Source: Sporobacter sp038405045 (GTDB lineage Bacteria > Bacillota > Clostridia > Oscillospirales > Oscillospiraceae). Taken from it: a stretch of DNA of 64,000 bases. Below the pieces are notes generated by a model. It was not told the DNA's origin, ran no database searches, and saw only the letters and a program-made list of their open reading frames with translations. Below are positions 17,185 to 24,582 of the stretch, piece after piece. Numbering within the stretch: the first letter of the stretch is position 1; every line of letters begins with the position of its first letter. The stretch is taken from positions 62,001 through 126,000 of the forward strand of contig JBBZIV010000001.1 in assembly GCA_038405045.1 (NCBI GenBank), in the 5' to 3' direction. Made by a program: the position numbers and the translations under genes.

Positions 17185-17565
17185 ATGTATTACACTGTCC
17201 AACCGGGGGATTTTCTGTATAGTATCGCTGCAAATTTCGGTGTGCCTGTTGAAGCCATTTTAGCAGCAAACCCCGGTTTAAACCCTTATAATCTGTACGC
17301 CGGTCAGGTCATCCTCATACCGGTTTACGGCTATCGCCCCTATCCCAGCTATCCGATATATATCTATCCGATTTTTCCAAGGCCGCCGTTCTTCCCAGGG
17401 AGACCCGGCCATGATCATAGGCCCGGCCCCGGACCTCATCCCGGCCCCGGCCCCGGACCAAGACCTGGTCCCGGCCCCGGACCAAGACCCGGTCCCGGCC
17501 CCGGCCCCGGACCAAGACCCGGCCCCGGACCAAGACCCGGCCCCGGCCCCGGATACCGCCGATAG
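17185..17565 (+). CDS. LysM protein with a Gly-Pro-rich tail
   Basis: A 126-residue protein. Residues 2-46 form one LysM domain (YYTVQPGDFLYSIAANFGVP through VILIPV), which binds N-acetylglucosamine-containing glycans such as peptidoglycan. A Tyr/Pro-rich linker follows, then a C-terminal tail of about 50 residues built from GPGP and RPGPGP units. There is no signal peptide, as in many spore-coat and other clostridial LysM proteins. GGCGGAG ends nine bases before the chosen ATG. The tail may form a polyproline-like extended rod or coat matrix; that is inference. Confidence 0.85.
   Translation: MYYTVQPGDFLYSIAANFGVPVEAILAANPGLNPYNLYAGQVILIPVYGYRPYPSYPIYIYPIFPRPPFFPGRPGHDHRPGPGPHPGPGPGPRPGPGPGPRPGPGPGPGPRPGPGPRPGPGPGYRR
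17418..17555. repeat. Tandem Gly-Pro-coding repeat
   Basis: Within the LysM gene, units built on ggccccgg and accaagacc repeat with slight variation, coding for GPGP and GPRP. The unit lengths vary, so slippage-driven length change between strains is likely. Confidence 0.85.
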
Positions 17566-17616
17566 AAAGTAACTGTTCCATCGACATGATTACCCTCCTT
17601 ATTCATAAATCTTTTG

Positions 17617-17657
17617 TCTCCCGCGGCGGCGTATTTCCGCCGGCGGGAGTCTTTTTG
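17617..17657 (+). terminator. Rho-independent terminator after the LysM gene
   Basis: A GC-rich stem (arms around 17618-17629 and 17637-17649, one bulge) is followed by five T. Confidence 0.75.
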
Positions 17658-17769
17658 TGCTTGTCTCATATTTTCTCATCCGTAACATATATTTTTAATG
17701 GCCGACAACGAAGTCGTGTTGGCCGGAGATTGAACGCCTCTTGCGTTCCCGCCAAGGAGTTGAATATTT

Positions 17770-18471
17770 TTGTATTTTCTGCTGTTTTTGTTTCTTGCCG
17801 CCGCGGCGGCCGTTTTCATCAAGGGGATTCGCATTGTCCGCCCAACACAGCGCGGATATATAGAAACGCTTGGCAAGACAGCGCGATACGCTGAACCCGG
17901 CTTTCATTGGATCATCCCGATGATTCAGTCCATGTATCTTGTGATGGTTTCTGAACAGACGGTTTTTCTTGGGCCGATGCTTGTGACAACGGAGGATAAC
18001 GTCACTGTCGGGGTCAGCGCACAGGTGACATTTCAGGTCAAAGCCGAGCCGGATAGTGTTAGCGCCGCGCTTTATCATGCGGAGGATTATATTGAGCAGC
18101 TGTTGAATGTATCAAAAGAGGCTATACGGGATTGCATCGGCGCAAGACCCTTGGAACGCGTCATCAGTCGGAAGGAACGGCTCAGCAAAGAATTGTCGGG
18201 TCTGCTTCAAGAAAAAGCCGGCCGCTGGGGCGTTTCAATTCTTGACGCCGATGTGAGCGATTTGGATCTCCCGCGGGAACTGCGCGAGATCATTCACAGA
18301 GCGGCTTCGGCGGAATTTTTAAGGAAGGCTGCCGATGGGGCGTCCCTAGCGGTTCAAATCAAAGCGACTGGTGAAAAAGCGGCGGAAATTATCAGGGCCG
18401 AGGGCATGATGCAGGCTAAAATTCTGGCGGCGGAGGGTGAAGCCGAAGCGCAACGGATTCTAAAGGGATGA
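17770..18471 (+). CDS. SPFH/band 7 (stomatin-like) membrane protein, first paralogue
   Basis: A 233-residue protein with one N-terminal membrane helix (about 1-18), an SPFH domain starting IRIVRPTQRGYIETLGK and an Ala/Glu-rich C-terminal coiled coil ending in KILAAEGEAEAQRILKG. Stomatin-like proteins oligomerise into rings at the membrane and often control proteases or membrane order. The TTG start is supported by AAGGAG ten bases upstream; no ATG fits. It is about 60 residues shorter than the next gene and lacks that protein's C-terminal extension. There is no NfeD protease partner in the window. Confidence 0.85.
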   Translation: MYFLLFLFLAAAAAVFIKGIRIVRPTQRGYIETLGKTARYAEPGFHWIIPMIQSMYLVMVSEQTVFLGPMLVTTEDNVTVGVSAQVTFQVKAEPDSVSAALYHAEDYIEQLLNVSKEAIRDCIGARPLERVISRKERLSKELSGLLQEKAGRWGVSILDADVSDLDLPRELREIIHRAASAEFLRKAADGASLAVQIKATGEKAAEIIRAEGMMQAKILAAEGEAEAQRILKG

Positions 18472-18484
18472 CAATTCCTGAAAC

Positions 18485-18512
18485 TTGACTTTCCATCCGA
18501 ATGGTATATAGT
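18485..18512 (+). promoter_or_regulatory. Sigma-A-type promoter for the second SPFH gene
   Basis: TTGACT (18485-18490) and TATAGT (18507-18512) are spaced by 16 bases, giving the second paralogue its own start of transcription. Confidence 0.55.
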
Positions 18513-18568
18513 AAAAATATAAGCTATAGAGAGATTACGACGCTAAAAAAATGAAAGGTGGGATAAAG

Positions 18569-19444
18569 ATGCCGATACTTATTATTGCTGCAATCGCCGT
18601 CATCATCATATTTTTTGGCGGCATCAAAATTGTCCGGCCGACGCATCGCGGCCTTATTGAAACACTGGGTAAATATACGAGCTTTGCCATGCCGGGCTTT
18701 CACTGGATCGTCCCTGTCATTCAAAAGCTTTACGTTGTCAACGTGACGGAGCAGATGGTTAACGCCGAGCCGCAGGTTATCATCACGAACGATAATTTAA
18801 ACGCGACCGTTGACGCGCAGGTCTATTTCAAAGTGAAGCCTGATGAGGAGAGTGTTAAAGCCTCGATCTACAATGCCAATAATTATTACTATCAGATCGT
18901 CAACCTCGCGCGGACGACGCTCCGTAATATCATCGGCACGATGTCTCTCAAATCCGCCAACAGTGAACGCGGCATTATCAATACGGACCTGCACCATACG
19001 CTTGAAACTGAAACAAAAAACTGGGGTATTGAAATCACGCGAACGGAGCTTAAGGAGATTGACCCACCGAAGGACGTTCAGGAGACGATGAACAAGGTCG
19101 TCAAGGCTGAGAACGAGAAGATCGCCGCCATCGACTTTGCAACGGCGACGGAAACGGCGGCCGATGGGCAGAAACGGGCGGAAATTAAACGCGCCGAGGG
19201 CGTTAAGCAAGCAAAAATCCTTGAAGCGGAAGGAGAGGCGCAGGCCATCAAGCTCGTCAACGAGGCCGCGCAGGAATACTTCGTCGGCAACGCGCAGCTG
19301 CTTCGATCACTACAGACTGTTGAAAACGCGCTGAAAAACAACGCCAAAATCATTGTGCCGGGTGATGCACAGCTCATTAACATGATCGGCGAGATGTCCG
19401 GCGTTGTCCCGATTGAAAAGAAAAAACCTGAAAAACCCCAATAA
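18569..19444 (+). CDS. SPFH/band 7 (stomatin-like) membrane protein, second paralogue
   Basis: A 291-residue stomatin-like protein: a membrane helix (about 2-19), an SPFH domain (IKIVRPTHRGLIETLGK onward), a charged coiled coil (about 175-240) and a C-terminal region with NAQLLRSLQTVENAL typical of stomatins. It shares order and many residues with the gene just upstream, so the pair is a tandem duplication that has diverged. ATG 18569 is preferred over ATG 18551 because AAAGGTGGGA ends five bases before it. It probably forms membrane-bound oligomers, perhaps mixed with its neighbour. Confidence 0.9.
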   Translation: MPILIIAAIAVIIIFFGGIKIVRPTHRGLIETLGKYTSFAMPGFHWIVPVIQKLYVVNVTEQMVNAEPQVIITNDNLNATVDAQVYFKVKPDEESVKASIYNANNYYYQIVNLARTTLRNIIGTMSLKSANSERGIINTDLHHTLETETKNWGIEITRTELKEIDPPKDVQETMNKVVKAENEKIAAIDFATATETAADGQKRAEIKRAEGVKQAKILEAEGEAQAIKLVNEAAQEYFVGNAQLLRSLQTVENALKNNAKIIVPGDAQLINMIGEMSGVVPIEKKKPEKPQ

Positions 19445-19450
19445 CGCCAA

Positions 19451-19482
19451 AAGCCCGCTGCTTCTAAAGCAGCGGGCTTTTT
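19451..19482. terminator. Bidirectional terminator
   Basis: A 12- to 13-bp stem (AAGCCCGCTGCTT at 19451-19463 and its complement from 19467) has T runs on both strands. It serves the SPFH gene and the convergent reductase gene, whose stop codon lies at its edge. Confidence 0.85.
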
Positions 19483-20272
19483 AAGTCAGAAGACGGGCGA
19501 TAACAGCACCAAGAAGTTGGGCGCAAGCCGTTTTTATCGGCCATGCAGTATGCTTTTTATAGTACGTGCAGCGTGGATTGAGCCAACCCGTTCTTACCCA
19601 ATAATCACGGTCATACGTACCTCGGTATCTCGAATCGTTTTGAAAGCATTTCTGCTGCACTTTGAAGACGAGAAGCGCATAAAAAGACGGTTTCAGGCTT
19701 TCTTGCCTTGAGATAGCCCGCATCAGCTTACTGATAAGCCGGCGCGCGTCATCGTCAAACGCCGGCGGCATTGCGGCAGGATCCAGGAGCGCCCCCATTC
19801 GGAATTTGCGTTTGCCCACAACTTGAAAACCCCAGGAACTCAATGCAAATATCATCGACCGGACAGCATGGTTGGACGAGCCCATCCCCGATGTTGCAAT
19901 AATCAGCGCCGGTTTGCCCGCAAAAGCAGGCCTGTGACAATTAAAGGCCATGCGGTCAATAAAGTTCTTCATGGCAGCGGAAACATCTTCGACATAGACA
20001 GGACTTGCCAATATCACGGCGTCGGCATTCTGCAAGGATTGATAAAGAGAAAAGAAACCATCTTGAAGCGGGCAGTTTGTTTCGCCTTTATCAAAACAGA
20101 CGCGGCAGCCACGGCAAAAAGAGAGGTTTGCGCTTGCCAGAGAGATAATCTCAAAGTCACATGGCATGCCGAGCCGGTCTTGAGAGGCACGGATATGTTT
20201 TTGCAGCAACGACAGTATTTGTTTTGTATTGCCTTCATTTCGAAAGCTTGATAATACGGCAACAATTTTCAT
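19481..20272 (-). CDS. Flavodoxin-like NAD(P)H-dependent oxidoreductase
   Basis: A 263-residue protein of the NADPH-dependent FMN reductase/flavodoxin-like fold. The N-terminal SSFRNEGNTKQIL loop should bind FMN phosphate, ASPVYVEDVSAAMKNFIDR is the second family signature, and CRGCRVCFDKGETNC near residue 55 is the cysteine cluster of the iron-sulfur-flavoprotein-like group. The extra 70 residues at the C-terminus carry basic and aromatic residues. The ATG at 20272 follows AAAGGA and overlaps the stop of the XRE regulator gene (ATGA), so the two are one operon. The substrate is unknown. Confidence 0.87.
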   Translation of the reverse strand: MKIVAVLSSFRNEGNTKQILSLLQKHIRASQDRLGMPCDFEIISLASANLSFCRGCRVCFDKGETNCPLQDGFFSLYQSLQNADAVILASPVYVEDVSAAMKNFIDRMAFNCHRPAFAGKPALIIATSGMGSSNHAVRSMIFALSSWGFQVVGKRKFRMGALLDPAAMPPAFDDDARRLISKLMRAISRQESLKPSFYALLVFKVQQKCFQNDSRYRGTYDRDYWVRTGWLNPRCTYYKKHTAWPIKTACAQLLGAVIARLLT

Positions 20273-20922
20273 ATGCGGGGTTTCCTTTCGACCGGTGAGA
20301 AGAGCTCCTTCTGCATCTTTTTGAGTTGTTTTTGAAAGAGAAACCAAAGAATAAAAAGCACCTGCAGCACCGCGCCAACGGCAAAGATGAGGCGAACTTG
20401 ATACAGTGGGAAAATGATGTAGAGACCGAAGGCAACCGACCACACAAGCGCGCTGACGGCGATGAAGCGGACCTTGAGCCCCCACCAGAGCGAGGTGAAA
20501 ACAATCGCAACGATACAGCTTGCGGGTATGGCGGCGATAAAACCGTACCAGGCCTTTGAAAGGGACGGCGCAAAAATCTGTAAAACCATATATGTCACGG
20601 TTGCGACAAACCAGACAAGGCCAATGGACATTAACAAAATCATCAGCCGGTTTTTATTCTTGTGCACCGGGGGCGGCGCGGGCAGCGGCGCTTTTTCGCA
20701 AAGGAGATCATTGACAGACACGCCGAACAAATCGGCCAGCAGCGTTAACACATAAATGTCGGGAACGCCTTCGGCGCACTCCCATTTTGATACGGACTTG
20801 TCAGAATAGCTGATCTTCGCGGCAAGCTCCGATTGCGTCATATTATGCAGTTTTCTGTAATACGCCATGTTTGCGGCGATTTTCTGACGCAGGCGCATCT
20901 CATTCGGTGTGGGTGTCACCAT
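20269..20922 (-). CDS. XRE-family regulator with C-terminal membrane domain
   Basis: A 217-residue protein with an N-terminal XRE helix-turn-helix (about 10-65, with MTQSELAAKISYSDKSVSKWE) and about four membrane helices in residues 90-205. Membrane-anchored XRE regulators are common in Firmicutes and may sense membrane or drug stress. I start at ATG 20922 because GAGGT lies six bases upstream; the longer frame to 20946 has none. The gene overlaps the reductase gene by four bases. Two copies of ACAGTAGAG in its upstream region are candidate self-control sites. Confidence 0.87.
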   Translation of the reverse strand: MVTPTPNEMRLRQKIAANMAYYRKLHNMTQSELAAKISYSDKSVSKWECAEGVPDIYVLTLLADLFGVSVNDLLCEKAPLPAPPPVHKNKNRLMILLMSIGLVWFVATVTYMVLQIFAPSLSKAWYGFIAAIPASCIVAIVFTSLWWGLKVRFIAVSALVWSVAFGLYIIFPLYQVRLIFAVGAVLQVLFILWFLFQKQLKKMQKELFSPVERKPRI

Positions 20923-20944
20923 CTGTTTACCTCGCATTCTACGC

Positions 20945-20995
20945 ACAGTAGAGCCGTCTTTTTTTACTCTATCGCAATAAGTTGTGACAGTAGAG
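20945..20995. promoter_or_regulatory. Direct repeat pair upstream of the XRE gene
   Basis: ACAGTAGAG occurs at 20945-20953 and 20987-20995, 42 bases apart (about four helix turns), between the XRE gene and degV. This spacing suits two bound repressor units on the same DNA face. Confidence 0.4.
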
Positions 20996-21015
20996 ATAAA
21001 ATTTAAAAGAGTAGG

Positions 21016-21044
21016 TTGGACTTAGTGGCTGATTTGGTTATAAT
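21016..21044 (+). promoter_or_regulatory. Sigma-A-type promoter for the DegV gene
   Basis: TTGGAC (21016-21021), 17 bases, TATAAT (21039-21044). Confidence 0.6.
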
Positions 21045-21128
21045 GAAACCATCGGAACCGATTGTTACATAAACATATTCCCTTGCTTGTGCCGCGTACC
21101 CGGAAAAAAGTGTGCTGGAGGAATCAAT

Positions 21129-22016
21129 TTGAAGAGTTTTATATTGACATGCAGCTCGACGGCGGACTTGCCCGCCGCCTATTTCGAGAGCAAGAACATC
21201 CCTTACGTCTGTTATCATGTTGAAATGGACGGCACGCAGTATCCGGATGATCTCGGGAAATCCATCTCGTTTCAAGAGTTTTACAGCAGGATTGATGCCG
21301 GGGCGATGCCCGTCACGTCGCAAATCAATGTTGACGAATTTGTGCAGTTTTTTGAGCCGTTTCTGGCGGCAGGGACAGACGTTTTGCACCTTGAAATGTC
21401 CTCGGCAATATCGGGGACGTTCAATTCCGCCAGAATCGCCCGCGAAGAGCTTATGAGCCGGTATCCAGAGCGCCAGCTCTATCTTGTCGATTCGCTCGGT
21501 GCCTCCTCCGGTTTTGGGCTTTTGGTGGATGCGGCCTGGGACATGATTAATACGGGCTCAACGCTTGAAGAAACATACCTCTGGCTGGAAGAGAATAAGC
21601 TCCATGTGCATCATTGGTTCTTTTCATCAGATCTAAAGCATTACAAGAGGGGCGGCAGGATATCGGCAGCCTCGGCCGCCGTCGGGACACTTTTAAACAT
21701 TTGCCCGCTGATGAACATGAACAACAAGGGAGAACTTATCCCAAGGGCGAAAATTCGGGGGAAAAAGCATGTGATCGATGAAATCGTCGCCAAGATGCGC
21801 CGCCATGCCCAAAGCGGCATGGCCTATGCGGGGAAGTGTTTTATTTCCCACTCAGCATGTGAAGATGATGCCCGGCAGGTTGCCGGATTGATCGAAAGGG
21901 AATTTTCGAATTTAAACGGGGAAGTTATGATCAATAATATCGGTACCGTGATCGGCGCCCATACAGGCCCCGGTACAGTCGCGCTCTTTTTCTGGGGCGA
22001 CAAGCGGATCGATTAG
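21129..22016 (+). CDS. DegV family fatty-acid-binding protein
   Basis: A 295-residue DegV protein. Members (FakB type) bind a fatty acid and present it to the kinase FakA for phosphorylation, feeding phospholipid synthesis. Family marks seen are the N-terminal TCSSTADLP, PVTSQINVDEF, the SSAISGTFNSA loop that holds the acyl carboxylate, and FSSDLKHYKRGGRIS. The TTG start has GGAGGAA about seven bases upstream. FakA is not in the window. The next gene follows after 23 bases and is probably in the same operon. Confidence 0.92.
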   Translation: MKSFILTCSSTADLPAAYFESKNIPYVCYHVEMDGTQYPDDLGKSISFQEFYSRIDAGAMPVTSQINVDEFVQFFEPFLAAGTDVLHLEMSSAISGTFNSARIAREELMSRYPERQLYLVDSLGASSGFGLLVDAAWDMINTGSTLEETYLWLEENKLHVHHWFFSSDLKHYKRGGRISAASAAVGTLLNICPLMNMNNKGELIPRAKIRGKKHVIDEIVAKMRRHAQSGMAYAGKCFISHSACEDDARQVAGLIEREFSNLNGEVMINNIGTVIGAHTGPGTVALFFWGDKRID

Positions 22017-22039
22017 CGTAACGAAAACGGAGGTAAAAA

Positions 22040-22633
22040 TTGTTCAAACAGCACTTGGCGAAGGTCATCCGGACCATTACCGTCCCGCCGATTATGGCGC
22101 TAGCGCTTCTGATGATACTATTTGGGGCTAAACCAGAGTTTTTCGGCAATTCACTGAATTTAATCCTGGCAATACTCTTTTTGGTTGTTTTCCCGATTCT
22201 CGCGTATCCGCTGCAGCCGCTGATCCCGTATTTTCGCGGCAAAGGGCGTGACGGACAGCGCAGCCTAGCCATGTGGATGGCAAGCGCCGGGTATATTTTC
22301 GGTGCCGTCACGGCGATCTTTCTGCCTGTATCAAACTACCTGCTGATTATCTATCTCACGTACCTGATTTCTGGCCTTTCGCTCGTTTTGCTCAACAAGG
22401 TTTTTAAAATCAAAGCCAGTGGGCATGCCTGCGGCGTTGCCGGGCCGGTGTTTTCACTGATATATTTTCTGGGCCCTTGGCAGCTGTTTGGAATTTTTCT
22501 GCTGGCGGCTGTATTTTGGGCAAGCCTTAATATGGGTCGGCACGACAAATCCGAGCTGCTCATTGGAACAACCGTCCCAACGTATGCGCTGCTGCTGTCC
22601 TTTTTAATCGTTGTGGGATATCATCCACTTTAA
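22040..22633 (+). CDS. Polytopic membrane protein, PAP2-like
   Basis: A 197-residue membrane protein with about six helices. A motif SGHACGVAG near residue 130, preceded by helices and basic residues, resembles the SGH centre of PAP2-type lipid phosphatases, but the upstream KxxxxxxRP motif is not clear and a catalytic role is unproved. It starts at TTG with GGAGG six bases upstream. It lies directly after the DegV gene, so a role in membrane lipid handling is plausible. Confidence 0.65.
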   Translation: MFKQHLAKVIRTITVPPIMALALLMILFGAKPEFFGNSLNLILAILFLVVFPILAYPLQPLIPYFRGKGRDGQRSLAMWMASAGYIFGAVTAIFLPVSNYLLIIYLTYLISGLSLVLLNKVFKIKASGHACGVAGPVFSLIYFLGPWQLFGIFLLAAVFWASLNMGRHDKSELLIGTTVPTYALLLSFLIVVGYHPL

Positions 22634-22711
22634 GCGGCCGATATGTCATTTTAACACCGCGACCTGCCGTGTGTCGAGATTTTTTGGGAAACAGGCACGA
22701 AATGAAAGGAT

Positions 22712-22742
22712 CGGGCTTCGCGCACAAGTGGCGCGAAGCCCG
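22712..22742. repeat. Perfect 12-bp inverted repeat
   Basis: CGGGCTTCGCGC (22712-22723) and its exact complement (22731-22742) flank a 7-base loop. Neither strand has a T run, so it is more likely an RNA end-protecting hairpin or weak terminator for the upstream unit than a standard terminator. Confidence 0.5.
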
Positions 22743-22780
22743 AAAATAATGATATTTACAAATATTTAACATTATATGGG

Positions 22781-22809
22781 TTGATTTTGGCACCCGATGC
22801 CTTTATAAT
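22781..22809 (+). promoter_or_regulatory. Sigma-A-type promoter of the 24-codon gene
   Basis: TTGATT (22781-22786), 17 bases, TATAAT (22804-22809), leading to the AAGGAGG and ATG of the micro-gene 31 bases further on. Confidence 0.65.
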
Positions 22810-22840
22810 AATGACAAGTTATATAAAAAGGAGGTCTCAA

Positions 22841-22915
22841 ATGATCCGACATCATGACGACGATATTGATGATATGATTTTTGATAGTGAAGACTATACA
22901 GAAAGCGACAAGTAA
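22841..22915 (+). CDS. Acidic 24-residue peptide, unknown
   Basis: A 24-codon open frame (ATG 22841, TAA 22913) with AAGGAGGT eight bases upstream, a good promoter before it and a terminator 15 bases after it. The peptide begins MIRHHDDDIDDMIFD and has ten Asp/Glu among 24 residues with only one Arg and one Lys, so it is strongly acidic. It has no membrane helix and no cysteine. I do not recognise a family. The complete short transcription unit argues that it is a real gene or a small RNA with a coding part. It converges on the GGDEF/HD-GYP gene. Confidence 0.6.
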   Translation: MIRHHDDDIDDMIFDSEDYTESDK

Positions 22916-22929
22916 AGAAAACCGCAGGG

Positions 22930-22956
22930 CCAGGGTGAAAACCCTGGGTTTTTTTT
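22930..22956 (+). terminator. Rho-independent terminator of the 24-codon gene
   Basis: A 7-bp stem (CCAGGGT at 22930-22936, ACCCTGG at 22941-22947) with a GAAA loop is followed by eight T. It touches the stop codon of the convergent gene. Confidence 0.88.
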
Positions 22957-24259
22957 ATAACCGGATAACGTCCTTCACAAAAATTCTCGCAAGTTCAGGG
23001 TCAAACTGCGTCCCCGAATACTTGTTAATTTCCGATACGGCTTCTGCGGCGGATAAAGACTGGCGGTATGGGCGCTCGCTTGTCATAGCGTCAAAGCTGT
23101 CGGCAATTGTAATGACGCGGGCGATGAAAGGAATATCCTCCCCAGAAAGACCATGCGGATAACCGGAGCCATCCCAGCGCTCATGGTGGTGCAGGACGGC
23201 CTTCGTCATTTCTGAGTCGCCGTAGGCCGTCAACAAAATCCGGTAGCCGATTTCAGGATGCTGCCGGACCATATGAAATTCATTATCCGTCAGCTTTCCG
23301 GGTTTGTTTAAAATTTCATCGCTGATGGCGATTTTACCGATATCATGCAAGAAGCCGATCATACTGATGAGACTGGAATCGACAGATGACTGGCCGGCCG
23401 CTTCCGCCAGCTGACGAGAGAGCTCGCCGACTCGTCTGGAATGCGCTTCTTCCCTGGAATTTTTCTCATGCAGCGTTCGCATAATGAGACTGACGGATTT
23501 ACTGCGGAGGCTGGTGCTGTTGACGATTTTATAATCGTACATGATATTTTCGGCTTTATTGATGACGTCAATCATTTTTTCATCCGGCAGGAGTCGTGTG
23601 TACCAGCCAAAGGTTATATCCACACCGGATGCCTTGGTGAAGTTTATTGAACAATCATTGCGCAGTCGGTGGACGAAGGCTTCCGCCTGTGAGAAAGTCG
23701 TATTTGGCAGGAGAATAATGAATTCATCACCGCCCCAGCGGGCAAGAATATCGCCGTCACGGCAGACCGTTTGAATGGCGGCTGCCGAGAGTTTAAGCAG
23801 CTCATCACCGCGTGTGTGCCCAAATGCATCGTTAATGAGTTTCAAGCCGTTAAAATCACCGATGACGACTGAAATTGGGCATTCAAGGTCATTTTCGAGA
23901 CGGCAAATGACTTTTTCAATATACTTTCTGTTATACAAGCCGGTCAGCTCATCATGGTAGGCTAAAAACGTAATGTTTTCGCTCGAATGAATGATCCGCT
24001 TCATTGATCCGTACATTAATATGAAAAAAATTATTGCTGTTGCCAGGATGAAGAATAGCCCCTTAAACGTACTGATAAGCAAGAGATTTTCTGGCCGGAC
24101 GGCAAAAAGGTCCATCAACTTATCAGACAGTAATATCCACAAGCTACCGAAAAAGAAATAAACGAGAGCGGCTTTGAGTGACGGCGCAAAAGCGCTTAAA
24201 GGACGGCTTTTCAACTTTTGTTTCAGGCGGGGACTCGGATGTCCTCCTTTGTTCGCCAT
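22955..24259 (-). CDS. Membrane-anchored GGDEF and HD-GYP c-di-GMP protein
   Basis: A 434-residue protein: two membrane helices (about 30-50 and 60-85), a diguanylate cyclase domain with intact WGGDEF near residue 182, and an HD-GYP domain with HDIGKIA and HHERWDGSGYP in the last 170 residues. Both catalytic signatures look complete, so it could make and hydrolyse c-di-GMP, with one side perhaps regulatory. ATG 24259 is chosen because GAGGTG lies six bases upstream; the GTG three codons earlier is part of that site. The last third resembles the larger HD-GYP protein at 12-15 kb. Micro-genes flank it on both sides. Confidence 0.92.
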   Translation of the reverse strand: MANKGGHPSPRLKQKLKSRPLSAFAPSLKAALVYFFFGSLWILLSDKLMDLFAVRPENLLLISTFKGLFFILATAIIFFILMYGSMKRIIHSSENITFLAYHDELTGLYNRKYIEKVICRLENDLECPISVVIGDFNGLKLINDAFGHTRGDELLKLSAAAIQTVCRDGDILARWGGDEFIILLPNTTFSQAEAFVHRLRNDCSINFTKASGVDITFGWYTRLLPDEKMIDVINKAENIMYDYKIVNSTSLRSKSVSLIMRTLHEKNSREEAHSRRVGELSRQLAEAAGQSSVDSSLISMIGFLHDIGKIAISDEILNKPGKLTDNEFHMVRQHPEIGYRILLTAYGDSEMTKAVLHHHERWDGSGYPHGLSGEDIPFIARVITIADSFDAMTSERPYRQSLSAAEAVSEINKYSGTQFDPELARIFVKDVIRL

Positions 24260-24373
24260 GTCTATCACCTCGCAGATACTTAATATATTTTATCGATAAT
24301 CCGAGATAAAAGTTTAAGTAAATTTCTGTGAAAAAGAAGGCTTTATTTCCAGCTTTAATCCATAATTTACAGT

Positions 24374-24402
24374 TTGAAAAATAGTTACAAATAGGTTACA
24401 AT
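24374..24402 (+). promoter_or_regulatory. Sigma-A-type promoter of the 25-codon gene
   Basis: TTGAAA (24374-24379), 17 bases, TACAAT (24397-24402), 45 bases before the micro-gene ATG. Confidence 0.65.
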
Positions 24403-24446
24403 AACGATGGTCTTGCAAGACAATACCGGTTAAGGAGGAAACAGAA

Positions 24447-24524
24447 ATGTGTTATTCACACATGTGGAGCCTTATCTGCAATTACTTAAATAAGTGCTGT
24501 GGCTTCACCGGATGCCACTTCTAA
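24447..24524 (+). CDS. Cysteine-rich 25-residue peptide, unknown
   Basis: A 25-codon open frame (ATG 24447, TAA 24522) with TAAGGAGGA eight bases upstream, its own promoter and a bidirectional terminator 20 bases after the stop. The peptide has five Cys (positions 2, 11, 17, 18, 23), two His, and aromatic residues; it begins MCYSHMWSLICNY and ends GFTGCHF. No leader/core pattern or maturation enzyme is adjacent. It may bind metal, be a short hydrophobic regulator, or be the coding part of a small RNA. I do not recognise a family. Confidence 0.6.
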   Translation: MCYSHMWSLICNYLNKCCGFTGCHF

Positions 24525-24544
24525 AAAAGAATCAACGCACGGAA

Positions 24545-24580
24545 AAACGGGTTTGCCGCATTGCTGCAAACCCGTTTTTA
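24545..24580. terminator. Bidirectional terminator after the 25-codon gene
   Basis: The stem AAACGGGTTTGC (24545-24556) pairs with GCAAACCCGTTT (24566-24577), with T runs on both strands. It also ends the convergent CDGSH gene. Confidence 0.88.
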
Positions 24581-24582
24581 TA

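Noticed and set aside
17418..17555. Possible CRISPR array
   Set aside because: The repeats are short, in frame and code for Gly-Pro; there are no unique spacers and no cas genes.
22560..22793. A 77-codon minus-strand frame
   Set aside because: It runs through an inverted repeat and the end of a convergent gene, with no start signal.
24447..24524. AgrD-like or lanthipeptide precursor
   Set aside because: There is no leader/core division and no adjacent AgrB, LanM, radical SAM maturase or transporter.
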